64,000 nucleotides of DNA from Biscogniauxia marginata (taxonomy: Eukaryota > Ascomycota > Sordariomycetes > Xylariales > Xylariaceae), in assembly GCA_022695795.1 (NCBI GenBank), contig MU404172.1, positions 12,835 through 76,834 on the forward strand, read 5' to 3'. Made by a program: the position numbers and the translations under genes. This document shows, piece by piece, positions 47,301 to 57,449 of the stretch; within the stretch, counting starts at the first letter, position 1, and each line of letters begins with the position of its first letter. The notes beneath the pieces were generated by a model. The model worked only from the letters and a program-made list of their open reading frames with translations, was not told the origin of the DNA and ran no database searches.

Positions 47301-48933
47301 TACTAGCATCGTCTCTCTCATGCCGAACTAAAGATGAACTAGCCGACCTGGGTTTGTTCGGTCTGAACATGGTCGGGAGAAATGGTTCGTCTGCCGACTC
47401 ATCCGAAATATTTCCATCTTGTCTTTGGAGGATAATGCTCAAGCAAGTCTTGCAAACACGTAGCGTCCCTTGCACACCGAATCGCTGTCCTGAAATGATC
47501 GATGTACATCTGCTGTCGAAGATGCAACCGCAAGTCCTGCAATGGTGCTTCCGACGGAATGCGGTGAATGGGGCACCGCACGCGAAGCACTCCTTGCAAG
47601 TTTCGTCGGCCATCCAGAAATCCTTGCTCAAGACTTGTTTCCGCATAGACTCAAGTTTCGCATTGACAGCTTCAGGCGCCCCTTCATCGGAAGTTGTTCC
47701 GGGAATCCTGTACGCCCCTGTCTTCATGCGTTGAGGTTTCGCAGCTTGCGCGAACGAATCGTGATGGATACTATTATGGGCAGATGTCATAATGGGGCTT
47801 GCCTCTGCAGTACCCTGTGACAAAGACGACGATCTCGAGTGGCTTCCAGAAGTCTGGGCGCGGGTAATGCGGTCGATCACGGCTGGCCGCCGGGCCGCAT
47901 CTTGTGCTGATTGTCGGGTAGGGGGAGACAAAAGATTCGAGTCTGATGAAGCGGCTTTCGCAGTAGAGACTGCGGCTGTTGTGCCGGATGCTTTAACAGG
48001 GCTTATGGGAGAGTCGGTATTTCCGTCTACAGAGAACGTGTCTTCTCGCCGCGAGCCACTAGGAATTGCAAGCTTCTCAACTGCAGGAGCACTTTTAGTC
48101 TCGTCGTGGAAGGCGGATACTCTAGGGCTTAAAGCTGCCCCGTGGCTGTCAATACTGGACTTGCTAATACCCATTCTAGTACTCCCTCGACTTTGGCCAT
48201 CTTCAGATTTTGCTGACGAGTTGCGGGATCCATCCTTGAAAGCGCTTACGTTCACGGGTGCAATGGCAGCCGTCGGCTTTGTCATATTCGGAATACTCTG
48301 GCGACTAGACGAGGCAGACTTGGAAGTTGTCACAGGAGTCAAGTTGGTCACAGAGGAGACCTTCGTCGACTGGGGCTGCTGAGGTTGACCTTCGCTTGCC
48401 AGAGCCGCGGCGGATGAAGCCATAGTAGATGTCATGGGATCAGAAGTACTTGATTTAAAGGTAGAGCTCGTGACTCCTGTATCGACACGGGGAAACGAAG
48501 GCACGGGTGGTTTAGAGGTCGTTGCAGTCGTACTTGAACTTTTCTTTGATGCCGTATCTTGGAAGTCTGGTTCAGAAGCCTCCAGGCTGCCGGTGGACAG
48601 GGTCTTGTCTCTACCACTAACGCCAACTGCCTCCTTGAACCGGGAGTATAAGCCACTGAAGCCATTGTGTACCAACTCCCCAGCGAGTCCTTTACTTTCG
48701 GAAGCGACTACGGATTCGGGTGGAGGAGCAAGGTCGTTAAAAGTTGTAAGGACGTCTTGGGATTTCGCAGAGGTATGGATCTTGTCGAGAGCCTGGGCAA
48801 GCTGTTCTTTATCGACCTGTGTAGAGTTGACAGTCAAGGAGGATGCGGCAGAGGCTCGGCGCGATTTGACCTTTGGAGTAGCGATGCTCGATGGCGAAAG
48901 AGGAGTCGTAGGAAGAGGCTTTTTGCTAGACAT
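41310..48933 (-). CDS. FAB1: Fab1/PIKfyve phosphatidylinositol-3-phosphate 5-kinase
   Basis: Three exons on the minus strand: 42142-48933, 41484-42088 and 41310-41430 (introns 53 bp each), 2505 aa. The enzyme makes PI(3,5)P2 on vacuoles and endosomes. Domains in order: disordered Ser/Thr-rich N-terminus; FYVE zinc finger at about 436-505 with CKECFACG, RRKHHCRTCG and RVCKTC; Cpn60/CCT-like domain around 850-1100 (PRVVIVSFPIEYQR); Cys-rich repeat region with CKVNGCDRKMYEHHRTYVHG and CKICKRDT; long acidic, disordered linker; C-terminal PIP-kinase domain split by the introns, with FDLKGSMRNR and MDYSLMIAV. Joins read RLVMK-SLSPVETAAF and EAMAR-YILQAPNCWHQF. The last exon continues to ADTGV. Yeast Fab1 is about 2280 aa. 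Confidence 0.95.
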
Positions 48934-49963
48934 GGTGATATGCGGTTGGTAATCTGGGGCTTTTGTTCAGTACCCCATCTGGGTCTTGTATGTGTATGTG
49001 GTCTGGTAGCCTGTCGTCACAAGTAGAACGGGACCATGTTAGATGAATAGTGGTTACAGGAATAAGGTATCTTCTTTTCTCTCCTCTCCTCTCCTCTCCT
49101 CTTCTCTTCTCTAGCATCAAGTCTGGCTATAATGCCGGCATAGGCTCGAAGGAGGAGGGGGGTTAGGTATGGTACAAAGTCTGGCTATTGGGATTGGGTG
49201 GTTTGGGATGGGGAGAGATAAGAGAAGCATCTAGTCGTCTAGCAAATGGGCCGAGCAACGGAACCACGGAAGAAGAAAGTGCCAGAATGGGTAGAGGAGT
49301 CATCGGGTAAGGTTGCTCCCATTTGACTCGGCCGGGAAATGACATCAATCTCGTACACGCTTCCATGAGAATGTCCAACCATAAGCGCAGAAAACAAAAT
49401 GAGGAGCAGGAAGCGTGATACAGAATTCGGAGACTTGGGGGACTTCAAGGCAGTGACTGACGCAGTCCAGCCCGTTAAGTCCAATCGTTGTCGTTAAAGA
49501 TATGGAGTAGATTAACTACCATGTCTATGGATATCTCCGGCTTAGTTCCTTTCAGCGACGAGATACTTCCAGATAGTAGCAGAGTTGCGGGCTCTCGCTT
49601 GTATCACGTGGGGTTAAGAAACTTGAGACGTGCTACTGTGGCAGTCTCGACCCGATCCCACCATCCCACTACCTGGTAAGCCTGGTCCAAGCTCCTAGCC
49701 TGTAGCCCTCTGCAGCTGCCGTGCACGTGAGTTCGCATAGCACTTTAGCCCCGCATAAAGATCTTCTCACGCGTCACGATCGCGTACATTTATCCCCTAA
49801 GGTTCTTCTTATTGCCGATCCCACCCCTCCAGGTTGCATGTACCTCTTGGTCCTGCCAGTGCAAACCATCCAGACCCGCCATAAGGAAACCTGAATTATG
49901 TGAAGTCGCCATTATCACAAATACAGGACTACTCGGTCCCACGATTTCCCGTAGCCGGCAAAT
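48934..49963. promoter_or_regulatory. divergent promoter region, FAB1 and unknown gene
   Basis: 1030 bp between divergent starts. It contains a TCTCC-type pyrimidine microsatellite at 49076-49113. No gene of its own is supported, although an upstream exon of the plus-strand gene could lie near 49840-49960. Confidence 0.5.
49076..49113. repeat. CTCTC pentanucleotide microsatellite
   Basis: About 38 bp of (CTCTC/TCTCT)n pyrimidine repeat, about 145 bp upstream of the FAB1 start codon. Confidence 0.85.
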
Positions 49964-52060
49964 ATGGGAAACTCACAGTTGGCAATCGACTTCGGTAAAA
50001 CCTCCATTGCGCGTCACTATGTCATCATTGCAAAGGATCAACGAAATCTCCTAGACAGAAACGAGTCATGGGCAAGCTTGTTGCGCCGACGTCCTCACGG
50101 GTATATGAACGTGCCACCTGAGGTCCTAGAGAACCTAAAAGAGGCCTATATTCGCCAGCTGCAACCAACACAATCGGACAAATCTCCTACCTCAACCGAT
50201 ACAAGCGAGAATGGCGATTGTGAAGATGAAGCAGGCGATAAACAGCCTCCCCAAGATCTCCAATCTAGGTTTGGTGATCAAGACGAGGATGGAGTCAACA
50301 GCGATGACGACAGTGATTGTAGCAGGCAAACATATTGGTCCCCAAGCCCGGAAGACCACTTCAGAGCCCGCCGTGAAGTTGAAAGACGCCAGGCTGAGAG
50401 ACGTGAGGTTGAGAGACGCGAGGTTGAGGGCGTTGAATTAGAGGAGCCATTTGCTACTCAGATCTCGGAGAAATCGCCCCCTCAGCCTACTGCCCAGCCC
50501 TTGCCCAAACGGTCAACTTTCAATGATTTTCCCTCTAGCAGTCTAGAGCAGGAGGACGAGCTTGAGCTTGAAGTTCCAACCGCCCTCGACAACAGTGCTC
50601 TAGCCAGCGATAAATCAGCACAGCAAATCTCTGCAACACCCCCTTCTGCCCAGGTCGTACCTTGCACCTTTGAATTACCAAAGCCCTCTCCCAAGCCAAA
50701 GACAAGGGCCAATCCCAGACAACCTATCTACAAGCCACCTCCGCCGCTCTACCGACCACCAAAAACTGCATCGATATCGATGAACCTAGGCACAGGACCT
50801 GACCCAGCAAAGATAGGTCCTACGAAGCCGCCATTTGCTGAAGCCCAAAGTTCCGTTTCGACCTCAAATACGTCGTCGTCGATTATACCGTCTACTAATC
50901 AAAACGTGGTCAATCACAACCACCTACCGGCATGGATGAATCAGTCCGTACCGTCTCCAACTCTAGGACCGCAGACTAGCCCTGCAACTGTCGAAGGTAC
51001 AGGCTCTCTGTATGTCCAGCCACACTCCCCGCAGCCCAGGTCTGTGCCCCCCTTACCACCGACCTTACAGCCCGCTCCGCCGCCAAGAGTTCACCAAGTG
51101 ATACCGCTAGAGGCGCCATTCATACGTTACACGATTGCATACCCCGGCTATACTGGGAGTATTGGTGATTTCATAACATCTTGCATGTATATTCAGTTGC
51201 AACAACGAAGGCTCCGAACATGCCTATACGACGATTTTATACGGGCTTGGTCTGAAGGCTACCTTCCATATGTTAGAAACTGTGATGACTCAGAGCCGCC
51301 GGTGAAGGCAATGAATGCTATTGAGTGGTACAATTCAATAGACGATGATCCATTGTTCACTTCTCGGGTGGTCACAAGACAAAATCTTGAGGCAACTCTC
51401 AATTTCTATCCGGATGAACTTCAGACGGCGCGGAGCCTTCTGGGAGTTTCGCCAAACCGGTCACAGCAACCATCACACAGTCCAGACATTATTCTGCCAG
51501 ATAATGAACCTGCCACTTTATTAGAGCCGGTAGCTCCACCAGTGGAGAGGAGAGCAGAGAAAACCCTAACAAAGACTTCTGGACTTCCTACTCGTGCGCC
51601 GCGGGCAGATCCTGTGGTACCCCCTGCTCAATTACCTGTGCCTGCATCCCCGCGGAGAGAGCCAAATCCAACCATATCTCTCTCTCAGTCTGTGGATGAG
51701 GTCGATAAGGGACCCGTCCGATCCAAGGGGCCCAGTAGGTCTTTCTCCGAAGTGGTGCCGAATAAGAGGAAGGCCAACAATGAGCTTGGTGGAGATGTTC
51801 CTAAGAGAATGTCAACTAGCTTCATGGCGAGATCCGACTCCGGCAGCACTGCAAGCTTCCACTCCAAAATCTCCAATGGTGCGGTCCAGCCGTCTAGTAC
51901 GCCTAGTGCAACCCTCGAAAGGAAAAAGAAGCATACCAATGATCCCGAAAAGCGAAGCAGGCAATTTGCAAAATTCTTGAAGCGCAGGAAATGGGAACAA
52001 GAGAGTATCGCTAGTTCAGCACCTATTAGCAACACGCCGACTTCTGGTAAAATGAAATGA
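49964..52060 (+). CDS. unrecognised Pro/Ser-rich protein with one conserved-looking block
   Basis: A 698-codon open frame from ATG 49964. I do not recognise the family. Residues 26-65 look folded (SWASLLRRRPHGYMNVPPEV). About 130-165 has an R/E-rich repeat (REVERRQAERREVERREVEG). 170-380 is proline-rich and disordered. About 384-480 is a compact block with many aromatics (AYPGYTGSIGDFITSCMYIQ, CLYDDFIRAWSEGYLPYV, NAIEWYNSIDDDPLFTSRVV) and is the best candidate for a domain. The C-terminus is basic (about 655-690, EKRSRQFAKFLKRRKWEQES), suggesting nucleic-acid binding or nuclear import. The start is uncertain: the N-terminus is abrupt and an upstream exon is possible. A scaffold or nuclear role is only a guess. 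Confidence 0.75.
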   Translation: MGNSQLAIDFGKTSIARHYVIIAKDQRNLLDRNESWASLLRRRPHGYMNVPPEVLENLKEAYIRQLQPTQSDKSPTSTDTSENGDCEDEAGDKQPPQDLQSRFGDQDEDGVNSDDDSDCSRQTYWSPSPEDHFRARREVERRQAERREVERREVEGVELEEPFATQISEKSPPQPTAQPLPKRSTFNDFPSSSLEQEDELELEVPTALDNSALASDKSAQQISATPPSAQVVPCTFELPKPSPKPKTRANPRQPIYKPPPPLYRPPKTASISMNLGTGPDPAKIGPTKPPFAEAQSSVSTSNTSSSIIPSTNQNVVNHNHLPAWMNQSVPSPTLGPQTSPATVEGTGSLYVQPHSPQPRSVPPLPPTLQPAPPPRVHQVIPLEAPFIRYTIAYPGYTGSIGDFITSCMYIQLQQRRLRTCLYDDFIRAWSEGYLPYVRNCDDSEPPVKAMNAIEWYNSIDDDPLFTSRVVTRQNLEATLNFYPDELQTARSLLGVSPNRSQQPSHSPDIILPDNEPATLLEPVAPPVERRAEKTLTKTSGLPTRAPRADPVVPPAQLPVPASPRREPNPTISLSQSVDEVDKGPVRSKGPSRSFSEVVPNKRKANNELGGDVPKRMSTSFMARSDSGSTASFHSKISNGAVQPSSTPSATLERKKKHTNDPEKRSRQFAKFLKRRKWEQESIASSAPISNTPTSGKMK

Positions 52061-52533
52061 AGGAATAAGGTAGAATAGGAATTGATATGGTAGCAGTGGT
52101 ATGTAACCCAGTAGGTGTGTTAACTAGGTAGCCGGAGTTTTTTGTGTCCAACTTTCAGGACTGCCAGGAAGATACCCATATGCCTAATAGAGGAAATGGC
52201 AATTAATGAATGTATTCATGTACTACATGTAGAGGCTGAATTATATTGTGTGTTGAACCATTACAGCCCCTTTGGTCATTTTTGGCAACTGGTTTTTTCG
52301 AGTTGAGATTTTTATGAAGCCTTGTGGTGAGATCACAATACTTGTTACTTCGAGGCATTCCAAATTGCTTGAGAGGGCAAGATGTACGAGTTATCATACA
52401 AACCCGTTGGGGAGCCCGCCTTTCGTCTACACTAATATCTCCCGATCGATGAGCTGAGGTGGGGATCTCCTGCTTCTATACACATAATCATACATACAGT
52501 TGACACCACTACCTCGCCCCAAACTCGTGGCCC
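52061..52533. other. convergent 3' region
   Basis: 473 bp between the stops of the unknown gene (+) and the BolA gene (-). No gene was found. Confidence 0.5.
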
Positions 52534-53131
52534 TCAACTTGCCTCAGAAGCTGCACTCTTCTCCCACTCCTTAAGCCGCTGCTCCTCTTCGGGCGTCATA
52601 GTCCTCAGCTGCAGGGCGTGGATGCCACCTTCGGCGGCCATCTCGTCCTTGAACAGCTGGTAGACCATGCGATGCCTCGCGGGCTGCATCTTGGACCTGA
52701 AGGCCTCGGAGGTGATGACCAGCCTGAAGTGTGTCTCGCGGGACGTAGTACCGATCATAGGCCGATGGTGAGCGTGCTTGGACGAGTCATTGAAGATCTC
52801 CAGCCGCGACGGGCTAAACGCTTCCGTGATCTGTGGCAGAATGACCTCCCCTCCCAAAAGAAAAGGCGCGGCCGGTCGTTAATAAAGGTCCTCGCCCCCG
52901 GTCTTAGTAAGTGCAGTGGGACGGATGGGGACGGGGGGATCAAGGACGGGGGAGGGTACCTGGCGAAGGAGGAAGGGGGGTAAGGGGCTTTTTATCCTTC
53001 ACCTTGGTCCGAATGGCATCCTCCATCGGCGTGTCTGACGTCATGGTCGAGGTAGAAAACCGTATCTGTCTAGTGATCTGAGATGCCCTCGAGCCCGTCG
53101 CTAGTGCGTTCCGGCGCAACAGAGACAACAT
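52534..53131 (-). CDS. BOL1: BolA-like protein (Bol1 type), mitochondrial or dual-located
   Basis: Two exons on the minus strand: 53003-53131 and 52534-52830, intron 172 bp (GTGAAG...ACAG), 141 aa. The join gives MEDAIRTK-ITEAFSPSRLEIFNDSSKHAHH, the canonical BolA start. BolA proteins bind monothiol glutaredoxins and help hand over or sense Fe-S clusters. The block THFRLVITSEAF, then RHRMVYQLFKDEM and GGIHALQLRTMTPEE fits the BolA1/Bol1 branch. Residues 1-29 (MLSLLRRNALATGSRASQIT...) are basic and lack acids, a clear mitochondrial presequence. An in-frame Met30 (MTSDTPMEDAIRTK) could give a cytosolic form. Unspliced reading ends soon after the donor. Bol1 rather than Bol3 is inferred. Confidence 0.9.
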
Positions 53132-53457
53132 AGATAAAGCCTTAGTTGCTATCCGTGATGAGAGGGGGGAAATAAATTGTCACGGCGCAGATTCCGAAGG
53201 TAGAAAAAAAAATTCAACGGGTTGGGAAAATCACCGGTGAATACCTGGTAGTTGAGGTACGTAATAGAGCAATCGTCTTACGACTACGACATTCAATCCA
53301 GCCGGGCTCTTGTCAGGTAGGAGGTAATCTTGGTGTTGTTGTATTGATGGAGACCTACCTAAAGTTCTAGGTGGGGGGTCTTTAAAAATACCAGACAAGG
53401 GATCCTAGTCACCCCCTTGCAAACCCACCTATTTTGTCCCACCCACCCAAATTTGGC
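53132..53457. other. intergenic, BolA promoter side
   Basis: 326 bp upstream of the BolA gene, with a GGTAGGAGG and CCTACCTAAAG type run near 53318-53362. No gene. Confidence 0.5.
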
Positions 53458-56400
53458 TTAGGGCGGCAAAACTGCGCGGGCCCGCAACGGAGGGTTTAAA
53501 GGCCGATGTTGTTATTATTTTTGTTGTTTACTTTCACGATGTTTTTTGGTGTTTTGTTTATTTTCGCGTTTTGGTGTTATTAGTTCGTAAATAATAAGGG
53601 TATTTAGTTTCTTAAATTTTATTAGTGAAATTTTAAACCCTCTTTTTTACATATTATTTCTCGTGATATCTTTATTTTCGTGATACCCTTTTTCCTTTAA
53701 AATAACTAAATTTCATTTTATATAACTAAGCCGTTATTTATTATTACTTTTAAATTTAAATAATTAAAAAGATTAATTAAATAACTTTAAATTATTATTA
53801 GTTAGTCTTTTTAGTTAATAATTCTTAGATTTATAATTATTCGTTTTTAATATATAATCTCGTTATAACGGTTAAATAAGTAAAAACTTTAAAATGAAAT
53901 CTTTTATTATTATATATAAATATTATTATAAATCTTTTAAAATCTTTTTAATATTAATAATAACGATAAATGCGCGAAGCCGTTTAATAATATATTTATT
54001 TATAAAATAAACTTAATAATTAAAGTAAATTATTATAAATAAAATAAGGTTTTTTCTTTTAATAAAAGTAAAATTAATTATCTTTTTTAATATAATAAAT
54101 ATTATTAATTATTATAAATTTAAATATATAAGTAATTTTTACGTTTTCATTTAAAGGTAATTATATATACACGCGAAACTAGTGTGATTTAAACCGCGTT
54201 AATAAGGTTATTTAAAATGCCTTTAAAAAGTATATTTAGTTTAATTATAATTTCGATATAAATCTCGTTAATTAACATTAAAAGCTAATAATACTTTATA
54301 TAAAGTCGTTTATGTAGCTAGCTTATTAAAAAAGCTAAATTACGTTATTTTAAATAACTAAAAATAGTTATTAAAGTCGTAAGTAACTTTAAATGAGGTT
54401 ATTTAATATAATAACTAAAACGAGTAACTTTTAAATATTATAAAGTATTATAAAGAGTAAGGATTTTTATATATACATATTAATACGAAGCTAGTTTTAA
54501 GCGGTAAAAACAAAACATTTAAATAATTTTACGAGTTAATTTATATATTATATTATATAAAGTTATTATTAGTTTATAACTCGTTTTTTGTGGTTTTAAA
54601 TTTTATTTATTAAATAAACGCGTTAAAATGATATTTATTTATATTATTAATAAGAGATTTATATAAAAAGTGGTAATTTATAAGTTTTTTTTCATTTAAT
54701 TTTAATACGTTTAAATTATTAAAAGATATTTAATAGTGATAAGCCGCTTCGTTTTTAAATTTATTTCTTTATATATAATTAATAATAACTTCGTTACTAA
54801 GTAAAAAGGCTTTTAAGATTTTTTAACGTTGTGAAGAAAATTAATTATTAGTTTTTTATGTTAAAAACTAGAAAAACGCTATTTAAAAAAAGCTACTAAG
54901 TAAAGAATTGCGGCTAATTAAAAAATAAATCGAGAAAGTTATATATTTTATTATAAATAAAGCGGATCACAAGTTTTTTATAAAAAAGGTTTATATTTAT
55001 TATGATTTATGATTTTTAATATATCGTAATTAACTTATTAATAATTTATAAAAGTTATTTTTTTATTTTAAATTTTAATATTAAAAGCGTTTATTTTAAA
55101 AATAAGCTAAAAAGCAAATATAAATGTTAAGCGACTTATTTTAAATTTTATATATTTATTTTATTTTAAGTTCTCACGACTTTTCCTTTTAAAGGCCTTT
55201 ATACCGACTACAAAGTAAATAAATTTAAAAAACTAATAAGGAATTTTCCTTTTTATTAAACTATTAAATATATAATATGTATTATAAATAAATAACGAGA
55301 AAATGCTAAGTGTAATATTTAAAAGTAATTTACTAAGAAGTTTTTAGTATTAAAAGGTTATAACAAGCATTTTACACGTTTCTTTTAAACGTTATAATTA
55401 AAAATTATAAAGTAAATAAAGCTAATAAATATTAATTTTAAAAGTGAAATTAATTTTTAGTTTTAAGTTAATATTTTTTATTTATATTACTTTTATAAAT
55501 TTTAGCGAAAATAACGTGTGCTTTACAAAAATATATAATATAAATACCTTTTTAACAAGAGAGAAAATAAAATTATGTAGTTATAATTTAAGTAAATTAT
55601 AAACATATTTAAAAATATAAGTTTTAAAACATATAAACGTTTTTTTAACGATTTTTTTATTAATAAAGATTTAAAGTTAAAAAACAATATACTTAATATA
55701 ATAAGTTTATAAATATATAAATAAAGTTATTTAGTTAATTATTAATTTTTAAGCATTGTGAGGCCTTTTATTCCTTTTTAACCTTATTTACGTTTATAAA
55801 AAAGAAGATTTTCGACTTTATAAAGTAAATATAATAACGTTTTTATAAAGCACGTAAAATAATTAAAAAGATAATTATTAAAGTTAATTACGCGTTTATA
55901 ATTTTATTTAATAATATAATAAAGTAACTTATAATAATTTAAGTAATTAATTTAAACGTAAAAAAGTTATTATAATTATAATATTATTTTCACGATAATA
56001 TTATATTAATAATTACTTTATTTATAATAATATTTACTTTAAACTCCCTTTTTTTATTTATAAAGAATATAACTATTTTTAATAATACATATATATATAT
56101 ATAAACTAACAAGACTTTTATTTTTAATTAAAGCAGTTATATATAGTTATGAATTATAAATAATTTTAAGTTAATATTTTTATTTTTCTTATATATACTA
56201 AATATATTACTCTTTAAAATAAAGATAACGTTATAAATACCTTTATTATTGTTACCTCTTAAAATAAAGACATTTTCTTTAACATAACCACTTAAAATCA
56301 CGTTTATTTCGCTTATAAAAAGGGTTTTTAATTATTACGAATTATTTTTAAGCTTAAAAAACATAAACGAGATTTATAATAAAAATATTATAATATAACT

Positions 56401-56590
56401 ATTAAAACTATTTATAAAAAAGTAAATATCTTTTATTTTTATAACGAAAATCATAATTAATACGAAAAAGTTTAAAATATTAAAGTTATAATAACTTATA
56501 AAAGTTATTTAAAACATTAAATTATTTTAGTTATAATAACACGAGCGAAAGTTACGAGACTGCGCGTTATTAAGAGGTCCGGGAATAAAA
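53458..56590. repeat. unclassified AT-rich, RIP-mutated repeat block
   Basis: About 3.1 kb of AT-rich DNA without any intact reading frame. The left edge is sharp: GC-rich sequence with CTGCGCGGGCCCGCAAC changes to T-rich DNA near 53505. The right edge is near 56560 (GAGACTGCGCGTTATTAAG). I found none of the terminal repeats or protein blocks that identify the other elements in this window, so the class remains open. Confidence 0.7.
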
Positions 56591-57449
56591 TATGGTTATT
56601 ATAATGACAACGGGTAAGGATTATATAGGTAAAGATAATAAATTAAATAAATAGACCCCCTTGCTTAATGGATAACGGCTTACATACCAGATTAAGAATG
56701 GTTAAGGAAATATAAAGGCACCTTTCTAGGTGCATTAACAGTGGAGACAATTTATATATGGGTCCGTATCCACTCGGTCAAGTGATGGCTCTAGTATAAA
56801 GACTTGCTAGATTGAATTAAGGTAGTGGATACCACTTAACCGAGTAACGGTGCTAACCCAAGTTACGTCTCGGTGGTACGTAAAGGGTATTTTGGAACCT
56901 CCGAAGCGGATCGGAATCGCAGCCTGTCATTGGCCAATGACGTGCCAGGTACCTGTGTACAGCACGGCAGAAAAAGCGTGCCCGAACGAGTACCTGAGGT
57001 TCTCAACAAATCACATCCGCCTCGGCACCACGGCATCTCGGGCGTTTTGCAGAGAAATGTCACCCAACACCTGCCCTGTGCGGTACCTGTACCTGTTACC
57101 TACCTACCTAGATACATAGGTAGGTACATACATGCCCCTCCATTCGGTGAGGTGAGGTCGTATGTCTTGCCTCGAGGCGAGGAATTTCAACATTCGAGTC
57201 TACCAGGTACCCAGTAGTAAATACTGCCCCATACTTGTTCTCGGGATATTGTATCCTCCATGTTTTATTTCAAATCCCAATTCGAGGTCATCCGGTGTCT
57301 ACTGTACTAAGCCGCGCATTACTACATGCATAGCATACTTCCCTACACTGCTCGGTGCTCTTCTTCGCCCGTCTTCGTCGCCGGACGTACACTAGTTGCC
57401 GGGATCCTTTAGCGTCGCATCCTGGACCTGAATACAGAAATCCCCCGGA
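56591..57449. other. intergenic, upstream of the malonyl-CoA-synthetase-like gene
   Basis: 859 bp. Two pairs of inverted arms occur at 56766-56784 and 56824-56845 in non-nested order. CCTACCTAGATACATAGGTAG lies near 57100-57124. No gene could be supported; short open frames at 56850-57395 lack coding character. Confidence 0.5.

Noticed and set aside
52618..52983. 121-codon plus-strand frame opposite the BolA gene
   Set aside because: It is antisense to the conserved BolA exon and runs through the intron; no independent evidence.
56652..56720. tRNA-like stretch (GCTTAATGGATAACGGC resembles a tRNA D-arm)
   Set aside because: No proper acceptor or anticodon stem follows, and no B-box lies at the right distance. 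At most a decayed tRNA-derived repeat.
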